A stretch of 64,000 bases of DNA from contig CAYXWM010000001.1 in the NCBI GenBank assembly GCA_964468805.1, forward strand, positions 92,244 through 156,243. The letters are read 5' to 3'. This DNA is from CAYXWM01 sp964468805. GTDB taxonomy: Bacteria > Bacillota > Clostridia > Lachnospirales > WRBF01. Of the stretch, positions 44,613-53,920 are shown one piece after another. Every line of letters starts with the position of its first letter. Position 1 is the stretch's first letter. The translations under genes were made by a program, and so were the position numbers. The notes under the pieces are model-generated. The model ran no database searches and was not told the DNA's origin. It worked only from the letters and a program-made list of their open reading frames with translations.

Positions 44613-46811
44613 ATGTTGAAACGATTTTTTGTTATATTTCTTTCGGCACTTTTGTACTTTGGAACTGCGATGCGGATTTTTGCGGAAAGCTTCACAGAGG
44701 AAGCGGTTACATATACAGAGGAAGAAAACTCAGAAGAAAGTATAGAAAGTTTAGACGGCAATGAAGCTACGACAGAGGATTTTAAAGAAGATACTTTAAA
44801 GGATCCTCAAGAAGATTTATTGGGAGAATTGCCCGAATATACGGAGCTTGAATCGCAGAAAAGCATGGGTGGTGATATTTCTGCTCTTACCCGGGACAGC
44901 GAAACACCCACCATTACTGCTATTGCTGATAGCGAAATCCTAAGTAATCCGCCACGGCAGACGATGGCACTAAACGGTGATATAAGTGATGCGCTGACAT
45001 TTGCTGTGCAATATATTTTTGTTACACAAACCATCACCTATGCCGACGGCACAACAAGGTCTGCACGAGTACGTGTAAGCTGGGATTATAACGGCGTAGA
45101 CACCCGCACATCGGGAGACTATGAAATAATAGGCGAAATTCCGCCGGCAAGCGGCTGTGTGTTTGCCGAGGGTGTGTTGCAAAAAATAATTGTACCTGTG
45201 ACCGTTAAGGAGGTTACAGAGCCTGCTGTTATAGTTCGATTTGAGGACTGGCTGCCTTACACCGATGCTTATGCTACCTTGCAGGGAGAGAATCCCCGGT
45301 TGGTAGCTTCTAAAATAAAGAAATGTGCATATCGTGTCAGTTGCTATGATGCAGAGGACAACTTATATAACAGCCTTATTCAGTGGGACTTTGATGATTT
45401 GGATATTGATACGGTTGGAGTTTATTGGATTAAAGGAACCTTTGACCCACCCGAAAATACGGTTTTTGCCGAGGGACTCGTACTTCCCGTGCCTGTAGTT
45501 CCCATTTCCGTGCAAGCACCCGGTAAGCCCGACATAAACTGCTACTGCGCCGGTCGAGGCGAGTTTATCTTTCCGTGGGTATCGCCTCCGGGAGAGTTGG
45601 GGGCTGTAAAGTTGTGGCTTTCCAAAGATGGTGGCGAATGGATTCAAGTCACCGATGGTATTCATGTTCAAGAAGATTTTTTGTCAATCTTTTCAAGAGT
45701 ATTTACCGTAGGCAGCAGCTATCGTATGCAGGTGGACTATGACGGAGGTAAAACCGGCATCCTAAACTTTACATACAGCGAAAGCATAGCACTGATTATC
45801 AACAATTATAGCGGCGGTGACCGTGACGGCGGCGACGGCGATGGCTTTAATCCTCCGGACGGAGAACAACCCGGACCGGGCAGCGATTCCGGTACTAAGC
45901 GGTATACCGGCTCTAAGTCAGGTTCGAGAAGCCGGAAGCCGACGGAAAGAAAAAACCCGACACCTACTCCAACGCAGGAACCTATGCCAAGCACACCGCC
46001 TGCTACTACCCCTGCTCCGGAACCCGGAACATCTCCTACGATTACTCCTACGCCGGAACCGATTAAACCTACGCCCCAACCAACCACGCCCACCGTTTCT
46101 ACGGCAACACAGGAATCGTCCGGGGCAACACAACAAACCCTTGAAGTCACCGGAACACAGACTACCGCTGTAAAGCCACAAGCTCCAAGCGAAAATAAGT
46201 ATGTAATTATAGAGAGCTTTGGAGAAACGGTGGACGTACTTTCCGGTGCTCGGCTGCAAATCATGTATGAAACCGGCGGTGTGCGGTTTTCAAAACAAGG
46301 CGTGACAGTTACACTGTCAGATACTGCTCTTGACGCGTTAAACATACAGGACAGCGACAGTTTTACGGTGGAAATCAAGCGAATTTCGGACAATGCCTTT
46401 GCCTTTTTCATGGAGCAAAACGGAGTTCCGCTCTCGTACTTACAGGATACGTTGATTATGCTTCCCTATCAGCCAAAAGATGAGAAATCCGCCTTAACCT
46501 TGCAAAACGAACAGGGTGAGCTTGTCTGTGAGGGTAGCTTTAATAAAGAAACGGGTGTTGCTTCTTTTACGGTAAATACAACCGGCAGCTTTACCATTGC
46601 AGAATCAGAAGATACAGTTCCCACAGTGGCACTGTTCGGCAATCAACTTGCCGCTGAACCCAAAGTAGTACAGGAAGCAACTGAGCCGTCATCACCGCAA
46701 GGCACCACCAAAGGCATAAGCAGTACAGCGGCGACCGCCGGATTCGTCATCGTGCTTACTGCCGGAGGCGGAACAGTTTGGCTTTATCTAAAACGCAGGT
46801 GGGTGCGATGA
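44613..46811 (+). CDS. Secreted Ig-like, Pro/Thr-rich membrane-anchored protein
   Basis: The protein has 732 residues. Order: signal peptide (1-24, LKRFFVIFLSALLYFGTAM), an acidic Glu/Thr-rich stretch, two or three beta domains with the repeated pattern D-T-x-x-G-D/V-Y-x-I-x-G (DTRTSGDYEIIGEIPP and DTVGVYWIKGTFDPP), a Gly/Asp turn region, a long Pro-Thr linker (~448-535), a second beta domain (~545-690) and a C-terminal membrane helix ending in WLYLKRRWVR. AAAGGAGGAAG precedes the ATG. Its stop overlaps the start of a 7TM histidine kinase (ATGA), suggesting that it works with that kinase, perhaps as a sensor partner. No known family is recognised as a whole. Confidence 0.75.
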   Translation: MLKRFFVIFLSALLYFGTAMRIFAESFTEEAVTYTEEENSEESIESLDGNEATTEDFKEDTLKDPQEDLLGELPEYTELESQKSMGGDISALTRDSETPTITAIADSEILSNPPRQTMALNGDISDALTFAVQYIFVTQTITYADGTTRSARVRVSWDYNGVDTRTSGDYEIIGEIPPASGCVFAEGVLQKIIVPVTVKEVTEPAVIVRFEDWLPYTDAYATLQGENPRLVASKIKKCAYRVSCYDAEDNLYNSLIQWDFDDLDIDTVGVYWIKGTFDPPENTVFAEGLVLPVPVVPISVQAPGKPDINCYCAGRGEFIFPWVSPPGELGAVKLWLSKDGGEWIQVTDGIHVQEDFLSIFSRVFTVGSSYRMQVDYDGGKTGILNFTYSESIALIINNYSGGDRDGGDGDGFNPPDGEQPGPGSDSGTKRYTGSKSGSRSRKPTERKNPTPTPTQEPMPSTPPATTPAPEPGTSPTITPTPEPIKPTPQPTTPTVSTATQESSGATQQTLEVTGTQTTAVKPQAPSENKYVIIESFGETVDVLSGARLQIMYETGGVRFSKQGVTVTLSDTALDALNIQDSDSFTVEIKRISDNAFAFFMEQNGVPLSYLQDTLIMLPYQPKDEKSALTLQNEQGELVCEGSFNKETGVASFTVNTTGSFTIAESEDTVPTVALFGNQLAAEPKVVQEATEPSSPQGTTKGISSTAATAGFVIVLTAGGGTVWLYLKRRWVR

Positions 46812-48718
46812 GTTTGCAGACCAAAAGAGCCGCCGGATTTATCATCACAATTGCACTCGCCGCCGCACTGTTCTTCACTCTTTATCAGTATGATAATAAA
46901 TATACCCGCCCCGGCATTCAGGCGGCAGACGGGCTTTTTGTGTTATCTGAACAGGACTTAGCCGAAACGCCACTACGCTTTTTATGGCACGGCTGGGCGT
47001 TTTATCCCGATGTTCTGCTTTCGCCGGAGGACTTTCAAAGAGGTAATCCGGCTCGGTATATGGAGTATCTTTCCATTGGGCAAAAGGTGCATTTTAACAG
47101 TCCGGCTAACCCAAAGAGTGCCCACGGTAGCGGAACTTATGCCTTACGTCTGCGGTTGCCTAAAGAAACAGCGATTTATGCCCTTGAGCTGCCGGAGGTT
47201 TTTTCTGCCTACCGGCTTTATTTAAACGGAAAAATGATATTGCAAATGGGAAATCCGGAGATAGAGAATTACAAACCGGTAACACAAAATCGCACCGTCA
47301 CCTTTAATGCATCGGGAGATGTGTTACTGCTCGTTGCCGTCAGCGATTATTCTCATTTTTACAGCGGCATGGTCTACCCGCCTGCCTTTGGCACACCCGA
47401 AGCGGTCAACGGCTACACCACCGGGCGCATGACCGCCGACGTCGCTCTTGCTGTGGTGGCGCTGATTGTTGCGTTGCTTGCCCTGTATTTGGGCCTACGT
47501 CTTAAAGAGAAAAACACCCTTATCTATGCACTGCTTTGCGCCGCCATGCTGGGTTCAACCTGTTATACGATTTTTCATACCGCCTTTGCCCTGCCCGTGT
47601 TTCCTTGGTATGGACTTGAAATAGCAAGCGTGTACCTTGTTATAACGCTTACCGTGATTGTCAGCAACCGTATCTGCGATGTGGAGGCATTCACCGCAAA
47701 AGTTTCTGAAATTTCGGCAGGCGTTTTTTGCCTTGCTGCTCTCTGTTATGGACTGTTTGCGGCTATTTTGCCGTTGTGGCTTATGCAGGGTTTCTCGACT
47801 GTGATATTTTTGTACAAATCAGCCGTTGCCGTTTATTTGATTGTCACGGCTTGGCGTTCGGTCAAGGTTCAGAGCAGCTACGGTGCGCCGCTTCTATACG
47901 CCGCCGTTTTCTTTGCTGCGGCGATCGCCTGTGATCGTTTCATGCCTATGTATGAGCCTGTCACCGGCGGTTGGTTTTCAGAATGGGGCAGTATAGCCAT
48001 GGTGTTTACCGCCGGGTATATTCTCTGGCGTGACTTGGTGTGGTCGTATTCGTATAGCCTTGCCTTTGCCGAGGAGCACAGGCAAGTGGGTCGACAGCTT
48101 GCCATGCAGGTGGCGTATTCCAAGCAGCTTGCCGATCGAGCCGAAGAAAACCGCCGAATTGTACACGATTTTCGTCAGCATATCGTGACAATAGACGGAA
48201 TTGCGGAAAAAGCAAACGCAGGAGCGGTGCGGGAGTATCTCTCACAAGTTTCGCAAAATTTAACCGCAGGTATGCCCCACATTTCCTTTTGCAAAAATCT
48301 TGCCGTTGATGCACTTTTACGGTATTACTACGCCCTCTCAAAAGAAAATGACATCGAGATACGCTTTGATTTTAGTCTGCCCGATAGTTTACCCCTTACT
48401 GATGTGGAGCTGTGTACGGTGCTTGGGAATTTACTGGAAAACGCTGTGGAGGCTTGTAATCGTGTCACCGATGGCAAACGATTTATCTATTTAAGAAGTA
48501 AAAACACCGGGCAGATGTTTTTTGTTCTGATTGAAAACAGCTTTAACGGCGTAGTCTACAAGCTGGGAAATAAGTTTTTATCAGGCAAGGCAGACGGACG
48601 TGAGGGTGTTGGGCTACAGTCCGCCCGGAAGATTTTAGAAAGCCGCGGCGGTTCATTGATTGTAAATCCTCGGGGAAATATATTTGAAATAGGGATTAGC
48701 TTTCCGCCGGTGTTTTAA
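46808..48718 (+). CDS. 7TM sensor histidine kinase with GHKL ATPase
   Basis: The protein has 636 residues. Helix 1 is at ~10-28, then an extracellular jelly-roll-like domain (~29-205) of the 7TMR-DISM kind (LRLRLPKETAIYALELPEVF, AYRLYLNGK), seven membrane helices (~210-425), a dimerisation helix with the probable phospho-His in RRIVHDFRQHIVTIDG (~453) and a GHKL-type ATPase (LGNLLENAVEAC, GREGVGLQSARKIL) as in AgrC/CitA-like kinases. The ATG at 46808 overlaps the upstream stop. No response regulator gene with a receiver domain lies nearby, so the partner is unknown. Base composition is richer in G+C than in the flanks. Confidence 0.85.
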   Translation: MSLQTKRAAGFIITIALAAALFFTLYQYDNKYTRPGIQAADGLFVLSEQDLAETPLRFLWHGWAFYPDVLLSPEDFQRGNPARYMEYLSIGQKVHFNSPANPKSAHGSGTYALRLRLPKETAIYALELPEVFSAYRLYLNGKMILQMGNPEIENYKPVTQNRTVTFNASGDVLLLVAVSDYSHFYSGMVYPPAFGTPEAVNGYTTGRMTADVALAVVALIVALLALYLGLRLKEKNTLIYALLCAAMLGSTCYTIFHTAFALPVFPWYGLEIASVYLVITLTVIVSNRICDVEAFTAKVSEISAGVFCLAALCYGLFAAILPLWLMQGFSTVIFLYKSAVAVYLIVTAWRSVKVQSSYGAPLLYAAVFFAAAIACDRFMPMYEPVTGGWFSEWGSIAMVFTAGYILWRDLVWSYSYSLAFAEEHRQVGRQLAMQVAYSKQLADRAEENRRIVHDFRQHIVTIDGIAEKANAGAVREYLSQVSQNLTAGMPHISFCKNLAVDALLRYYYALSKENDIEIRFDFSLPDSLPLTDVELCTVLGNLLENAVEACNRVTDGKRFIYLRSKNTGQMFFVLIENSFNGVVYKLGNKFLSGKADGREGVGLQSARKILESRGGSLIVNPRGNIFEIGISFPPVF

Positions 48719-48748
48719 GTAAGGTTATGATACCGGCAAGCAAGAAAA

Positions 48749-48890
48749 GTGTATGTACTAATACTTACACAGTGACCAAATCTCCGAGCGGTCATACAAA
48801 ACCGGTTGCTATATGACCATGAATGGCGTTATGCTAGGTAGCCACAACCGGGTCAACCTTCAAGGAACGGAATAAAGGGCAAAGGTTGCT
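48749..48890 (+). ncRNA. Candidate structured RNA of unknown class
   Basis: Several complementary arms are packed in 140 bases: GGTCATA (48790)/TATGACC (48812), CCGGTTG (48802)/CAACCGG (48845), CAACCTT (48854)/AAGGTTG (48882), and GTGTA (48750)/TACAC (48766). Some are mutually exclusive, as in switching RNAs. It lies between the convergent ends of two genes in an otherwise unexplained 445-base spacer, and no coding frame of note is present. No known riboswitch consensus was recognised. The strand is not certain. Confidence 0.3.
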
Positions 48891-49106
48891 CAGACTTTTA
48901 TAGGGTTATGAATACGGCACAGAATTTTAACTATTATTTGGAAGCGAATTTATCCAATGAATAAAGCAACTTAATTTGGGCGTAATCGGTTGTTTATTTT
49001 TAATTAACCAAAACACATCGTAAAGCGAAAGATAAAATCACCTTAAAGAGCCGGTGAATCCTTCTCCGACGAGTATTGTCAAGTGTTCAATAAACTCTTT
49101 AAAATA
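48891..49106. other. Unassigned spacer
   Basis: The rest of the gap between the kinase and the SLH gene shows no gene, no insertion sequence end and no clear promoter. It could hold remnants of an older element. Confidence 0.3.
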
Positions 49107-49145
49107 ATAAGGCTCACCGGAGAATTTCCTACGGATGAGCCTTAT
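49107..49145 (-). terminator. Terminator of SLH gene
   Basis: ATAAGGCTCA (49107-49116) pairs with TGAGCCTTAT (49136-49145). Read on the minus strand it is followed by a T-rich tract and begins 18 bases after the SLH gene stop. Confidence 0.75.
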
Positions 49146-49163
49146 GCCTTATATTTTTCTTCG

Positions 49164-52001
49164 TTACTTTTCCATCACATTGAGCAGATTAAGGATTATC
49201 TGCGCAACTTCTGCTCTCGTTGCCTTGCCTTGCGGGTCGTAGGAGTTGTTACCCTTGCCGTTTATCAGCCCGAGTCGGCGCATATCGGCGATAGCTTTTG
49301 CAGCCCAAGGACTGAACTCATCACTGTCCGAGAATGGAGTGACACTTCCGTTTTGCGGCAGTTTCAAGCTTTTATCCCTTATGTAATTAGCAAGGATAAT
49401 CGCCATTTCTTCGCGGGTAATGCTTTTATCCGGGGCAAATCTGTTATCACCAATACCGGTTACAATGCCATTATTCGCCGCCCATGCAATGGGTCTTGCG
49501 TAGTATTCAGTGATTGCTACATCATCAAACGGTGACACGTTGTAGCGGGTTAAGTCCGCGCCATCCAATCTTGACAGTACAGTCGCGAACATTCCTCTTG
49601 TCATAGACATCTGCGGACTGAAGGTGTTTGCACTCGTTCCTGCGAACAAACCTTGGTGATAGACAATCATCACGGCATAAAAGAACCGGTCCGATTCTCG
49701 CACATCCACAAAGGGGTTATTTGCGCTTATATTCGGGTTTTCCGTCTTAGGCGGTGTGTCCTGCTTGTCGAGGACAGTAAGGTTTGTTTCGGCGTAACCA
49801 TCGCTGAACAGAATCCGCATCGTATGCTTGCCGAGCGACAGCGTTTCCAAATACTCCGGCTTTAGTGTGACAATTGTGCTACCGGATTTCACCGTTAGGT
49901 TTGTGCTTGGAACGGTCGAACCGTCCATTCTAACGCCGTAGAATTTGTTGTAGCTTGCGTCTACCTCTACCGTTAGACCGGTGCCATTGCCCTTAACAAA
50001 TTTGCTGTTTGCACCGGAGAGGAAGCGGTATACGGTGTTGCTGTAGCCTCCGCCTGTAGAAGAATAACCGCCGCCGCTGTAAGTAGAAACCGTCACGGCG
50101 CAAGTGGCTGATTTATTTCCGTCAACCGTAGTGACCGTTATTATCGCTGTGCCATTACCAACCGCCGTAACAACGCCGTTTGAAACCGTTGCAACTGCCG
50201 AGTTGTTGCTTGACCATGTAACATCTTTATTGGTCGCATTACTTGGGGCAATGATTGGGGTGAGGATTGCGGTATTCGGCGTGGTGTTTTTGTAAAGGGA
50301 AAGAGTGGTTGGGCTAAGCGTTACATCGGTGACGTCAATGGGCGGAACATAATCATTTACTGTTAGCGCAAGCCGAAGGCTTTCTGCCTTGTCTGTTTCG
50401 GTGACGGAAACATAATATGTACCTGACGGTATATCGGTTAAATGGGATAGTGTAAGTTTGTTTTCCCCGGTATCGTAAGCAGCGGTTACTTCCGCTAAAG
50501 CAGTTCCGTTTGTCGCAACATTGTAAACCTTCCATGACAATCCATTTGCATAAGCAGGTGTATTGGTTAAGGTAAATTGAACGCTTGATTGGGTTACCGC
50601 TGTTTTTGATAAGGTTGCATTGGCTGTTGTGGGTGTTGCTGAAACCGGCTGAACAACCGTTTTTATATTTCTGAAATCCTCTGCCAATTGGTTACCGTTC
50701 ACATCTCGAAAGCCCGAAATCATCACTTTGTAGTTTGAATCGTATGCCAGCCCGGAATAGGGAATTGTGTAAATAGTATTGGTTGGGGTGTTCCAACTGC
50801 CGGACGATAGCGTACCCATGGGATCGAGTGAAACAATTCCTACGGACGTGTCCATTGCTTCACTGAATGTAATCTCAATATTGCCTGAAAGCGCAGCACT
50901 TGTGCTTGGATTTGCAGACGATACCGTTGGTGCAGTTGTGTCTATTAAATAGGGTGTGCTTGCATAGTCTGTTAAATTATCTCCGTTTGCCTGCTCGCTG
51001 AATACTTCAAGTTTCATATTTGTTGTAAATCCGGAGGGTAATGTTACGGTTGCCGTACCGTTTGGCGTAATTCTTGTATCTGCAATTTTCCCGTAAAACT
51101 TTACATCATCGCTATTGTCTTTTACTATTGCAGAAAGATATTGACCTATGCCGGTTTTTGCATTGGAATAGTTGATAGTGATGGTATTGTCGGAACGTGA
51201 TGTCGAATTAATCGTTACTGTTTGTCCTGAAGGATTTGTTGTCTCATTAAAATCATCTAAAATCGTTACTTTCAAGGTGCCGGAGGATGCTTTTACCGAT
51301 GTGAGAGCTGAACTTACCGCTGTTGGTTTTGCGCTTGTTCCGTTTGCGGCAGATGACAAAAGGACAGAAGACAGATTTAATCTAAAAGCGGGACGTACAC
51401 CCTTGGAAGATTTTATATCGTCAGCATTTACTATAGTGTATGATCTATCAAAATACCATGCAAGGTTGATATTAGCATTCGTACGCAACCACCAATCAAT
51501 ACTTATTGCACATAATATATAATCTAATCGTGCAAGGGTTACTTCATTTAAACCGGGCGGCCAAAGAACGGCATTGTCCACAGCAGATTCTCCTATATCA
51601 TCAAGGGAACGTGGTTTTATTGCTGCTTTTTCTTTTGCTGAAAAAATCCCTGTATTATCGGAAGCTAAAGCGTCTACAGCGGTTTGAAGGTCGCTTCCGG
51701 CATATTCTGCGTTTGAAGTATGGTACTTTGATTGCGGACCAATAGCGTTCAGTGCAAACAGGGTCACTGTGCCGATTTCCGAAGCGACATGATCGCCGTT
51801 ATAGCCAACGACATACCACTCTAAAGGGGAGCCACCATATGATCCATAGTAAATTTTTGTGGTGTGGTCTTGCGAATTGTTCACTGATGGGGTACCTATG
51901 CCCGCCTGTATGTCAGCGGCGAATGCTGTATTGCCGGCGGGTAGCAGCATGGTCGTTACTATGCAAAGAGTAAGGATCATGCTCAAAATTCGTTTCTTCA
52001 T
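49164..52001 (-). CDS. DUF6273/Ig-domain surface protein with three SLH domains
   Basis: The protein has 945 residues. Order: signal peptide (1-28, LTLCIVTTMLLPAG), a DUF6273-like domain (~44-218, YYGSYGGSPLEWYVVGY, WWLRTN, GVRPAFRLNLSSV), a beta domain, a bacterial Ig-like domain of the SbsA type (~355-450, GNIEITFSEAMDTSVG), further beta domains, a BIG2 domain (~561-636, VTWSSNNSAVATVSNGVVTA), a Gly/Ser/Tyr linker, a beta domain (~650-745) and three SLH domains (~765-945, MTRGMFATVLSRLDG). SLH domains bind secondary wall polymers, so it is a cell-wall protein. It has its own promoter, after a LuxR-type gene on the same strand. Confidence 0.87.
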   Translation of the reverse strand: MKKRILSMILTLCIVTTMLLPAGNTAFAADIQAGIGTPSVNNSQDHTTKIYYGSYGGSPLEWYVVGYNGDHVASEIGTVTLFALNAIGPQSKYHTSNAEYAGSDLQTAVDALASDNTGIFSAKEKAAIKPRSLDDIGESAVDNAVLWPPGLNEVTLARLDYILCAISIDWWLRTNANINLAWYFDRSYTIVNADDIKSSKGVRPAFRLNLSSVLLSSAANGTSAKPTAVSSALTSVKASSGTLKVTILDDFNETTNPSGQTVTINSTSRSDNTITINYSNAKTGIGQYLSAIVKDNSDDVKFYGKIADTRITPNGTATVTLPSGFTTNMKLEVFSEQANGDNLTDYASTPYLIDTTAPTVSSANPSTSAALSGNIEITFSEAMDTSVGIVSLDPMGTLSSGSWNTPTNTIYTIPYSGLAYDSNYKVMISGFRDVNGNQLAEDFRNIKTVVQPVSATPTTANATLSKTAVTQSSVQFTLTNTPAYANGLSWKVYNVATNGTALAEVTAAYDTGENKLTLSHLTDIPSGTYYVSVTETDKAESLRLALTVNDYVPPIDVTDVTLSPTTLSLYKNTTPNTAILTPIIAPSNATNKDVTWSSNNSAVATVSNGVVTAVGNGTAIITVTTVDGNKSATCAVTVSTYSGGGYSSTGGGYSNTVYRFLSGANSKFVKGNGTGLTVEVDASYNKFYGVRMDGSTVPSTNLTVKSGSTIVTLKPEYLETLSLGKHTMRILFSDGYAETNLTVLDKQDTPPKTENPNISANNPFVDVRESDRFFYAVMIVYHQGLFAGTSANTFSPQMSMTRGMFATVLSRLDGADLTRYNVSPFDDVAITEYYARPIAWAANNGIVTGIGDNRFAPDKSITREEMAIILANYIRDKSLKLPQNGSVTPFSDSDEFSPWAAKAIADMRRLGLINGKGNNSYDPQGKATRAEVAQIILNLLNVMEK

Positions 52002-52043
52002 TTATCGCTCCTCCTGTGTTTACATCGCAACTATTTGTGGAGT

Positions 52044-52072
52044 ATTATAAGACTGTTTTTCTCTTCTGTAAA
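52044..52072 (-). promoter_or_regulatory. Sigma-A promoter of SLH gene
   Basis: On the minus strand TTTACA (52072-52067), a 17-base spacer and a perfect TATAAT (52049-52044) lie about 40 bases before the ATG at 52001. Confidence 0.7.
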
Positions 52073-52099
52073 TCGTTCGTTTTTCTAAAAAACGAACGA
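52073..52099. promoter_or_regulatory. 12-bp inverted repeat next to -35, candidate activator site
   Basis: TCGTTCGTTTTT and its exact complement are separated by CTA. The repeat ends one base before the -35 of the SLH promoter, where class II activators bind. The neighbouring LuxR-type regulator is the obvious candidate. Confidence 0.5.
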
Positions 52100-52104
52100 C
52101 AAGC

Positions 52105-52131
52105 AAAAAAGACGGTGATAAACCGTCTTTC
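52105..52131 (-). terminator. Terminator of LuxR-type gene
   Basis: AAAGACGGT pairs with ACCGTCTTT over a 5-base loop, followed on the minus strand by T6. Confidence 0.85.
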
Positions 52132-52137
52132 ACGCTG

Positions 52138-53154
52138 TTACTTTAGCATATACACACTAAGTTCTTTTCTGCCTGTAATGCTGAGCTTTTTGTTCGTTCG
52201 CCGCATATGGGTTTTCACTGTAGTGACAGAAACATTCAAATGCCCGGCTATCTGCTCATTGCTCCAACCTTTGCTTGCCAACATAGCAATAGTGAACTCG
52301 GTAGTGGTCAGCATATCGGTTACTGTTGCGTTGTTATGCGGATTGTGAATATCGCGCCACGCCTGCGCGAAACGGTATACCTGCTTGGTGATTACGGCAT
52401 AGGCTTCCGGCTCATCTTTCTTTAGATGAATCTCCACCATTCCGCCCAGCAGTCCGTGATGCTCCGCGAATGGCTGATAGAAGCTTTCCGGTTTAGCTAA
52501 TTTCCACGCATCAAGGAAATGTTTATTAGCCCGCTCAGAATTTTTCCGGTTAATATAGCTCATGGCAAGCACAAGATTTAAGTAGGTTTCACCCACAGGA
52601 TAGGAGCCGTCTTTCAGTGTTAGTGCCACTTTAGCGATGCCAATCGCCTCTCCGTATTCACCGTTTAGATAGTGCTGATGTGCCATTGAGTACAGCGCAA
52701 TGAGCCGGATTCCCATCGGCAGGGTGTGAAACTCAAGCGGCAGGGTATCCACACCTTTAAGGTGAATGAGTATAACCGACAGGTTATTGACAAACGCCAA
52801 AAGCTGTTTTTCTTCCTCGGTGTAGCTATGCCCGGCTTGGTTTTTTGCCTTACAGGCACAGCGCATGGCGTGGATGATTCCGGCGGCTTTTTTGGAATCT
52901 CCCATACAAAGCGCGCCAAAGCCGGTCATCAGCATAGCTGAAATCCGAATAAGACCGCTTTCACTTTTCATAAGGCTTTCCGCCGGACGATAACAAGCCG
53001 CACCATCGCCGCGGTAATAGTGCCGTTCGCAAAGTGCAAGGGTTTTGGTTTCGCTGTCGGTCAGGTTTTCGATGTAATCGTCCGACTGCCCCGGGGTAAA
53101 GCTGCCGGACATAAAAGGAAGAGGTAGCTTTTCCGTAACTCTATAATCCTGCAT
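52138..53154 (-). CDS. LuxR-type HTH transcriptional regulator with helical repeat domain
   Basis: The protein has 338 residues. The C-terminal ~65 are a LuxR/GerE helix-turn-helix (TTEFTIAMLASKGWSNEQIA, then HLNVSVTTVKTHMRRTNKKL). The N-terminal ~270 are all-helical with TPR-like spacing (HYLNGEYGEAIGIAKVALTL; NKHFLDAWKLAKPESF), as in MalT-like regulators but without the ATPase part. There is no receiver domain, so it is not a standard response regulator. The ATG at 53154 has GAGGAA upstream; the frame from 53211 would need a TTG start. It most likely controls the SLH gene that follows. Confidence 0.82.
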   Translation of the reverse strand: MQDYRVTEKLPLPFMSGSFTPGQSDDYIENLTDSETKTLALCERHYYRGDGAACYRPAESLMKSESGLIRISAMLMTGFGALCMGDSKKAAGIIHAMRCACKAKNQAGHSYTEEEKQLLAFVNNLSVILIHLKGVDTLPLEFHTLPMGIRLIALYSMAHQHYLNGEYGEAIGIAKVALTLKDGSYPVGETYLNLVLAMSYINRKNSERANKHFLDAWKLAKPESFYQPFAEHHGLLGGMVEIHLKKDEPEAYAVITKQVYRFAQAWRDIHNPHNNATVTDMLTTTEFTIAMLASKGWSNEQIAGHLNVSVTTVKTHMRRTNKKLSITGRKELSVYMLK

Positions 53155-53360
53155 TTTTAGTTCCTCGCTTGTCGTTATTTTTACAAGGTTCACTTTTCCT
53201 TTCAGCTGCAAATTATAGAATATTTAATATTTCAACTTCAGAAAAAATTAAGCAGCGAAACCGTCGGCGAGGAAATCCCAATACGGCTGTAAGTCAACGC
53301 CCGATCCCGTGCCGATAGAAATTATTGCTTTGATATTTCTTTAACAGTAAGAAACACATG

Positions 53361-53920
53361 CTACATTGGCTTCAAGTTTTCATTAAGACGTCTGATTATC
53401 CATGATAAACGGTTTGTGCGTCCTTGCTCTGTTTTTGCATCCAAGAATGCCCGCGTATATGTTTTTTAATCGAAAAAGACATGGCCATAAAATTTGTATA
53501 AGCCGGTTCATGCCCCTTTAATAAAACAGACAAAGAATCAATCTGTTCATCTGTAATTATCGGAGCCTTTGTTGCATTCCACTGACCGTTTTTCTTGGCT
53601 TCATCTATTTTCTTTCTACCATAGTCAGTCATTATTCCCTTTTTCTCAAGCTGCTCTGCTAAGGCTTTGTTTTTTTCTGACCACTTACTGTTTTTTCTGC
53701 GTAAAGAAAAATATTTTATGTAAGTCTTGTCATCAATGCTTTTCATTTGTCCGTCAATCCATCCAAAGCAAAGTGCTTCTTCCAACGCCTCATTTGCCTT
53801 AATCGTTATGGGACCGCCGGCCTTGCCGAATAGCAGCCAAATACCGGTGCTTAACAAACAGTTATCATAGAGCCACTTCCTAAAATCATCTCTGCCGGGA
53901 AATTCCATAATATCGTTCAT
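53361..53920 (-). pseudogene. YdeI/OmpD-associated family protein, C-terminus frameshifted
   Basis: An open frame from the ATG at 53920 to 53396 (174 residues) matches the YdeI family: RKWLYDNCLLSTGIWLLFGK, EEALCFGWIDGQMKSIDDKT and EAKKNGQWNATKAP. After SFSIKK the frame gives non-family sequence and stops. One frame over, the expected tail continues (YTRAFLDAKTEQGRTNRLSW, then IIRRLNENLKPM) to a stop at 53361-53363. The switch coincides with a run of six T's at 53462-53467 (A6 in the gene), and seven would restore the full ~186-residue protein. It could be a real slippage mutation or a base-call error. Confidence 0.75.

Noticed and set aside
44441..44764. 107-codon open frame on the plus strand
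   Set aside because: It runs into the signal peptide of the secreted protein in another frame. The gene at 44613 has AAAGGAGG and a normal signal peptide.
45806..46411. 201-codon open frame on the minus strand
   Set aside because: It lies opposite the Gly- and Pro/Thr-rich linker of the secreted protein gene. Its composition is a mirror of that linker and it has no ribosome binding site.
48719..49106. Possible group II intron or insertion-sequence remnant
   Set aside because: No domain V-like hairpin, no intron 5' consensus, no terminal repeats and no reverse transcriptase or transposase frame could be recognised.
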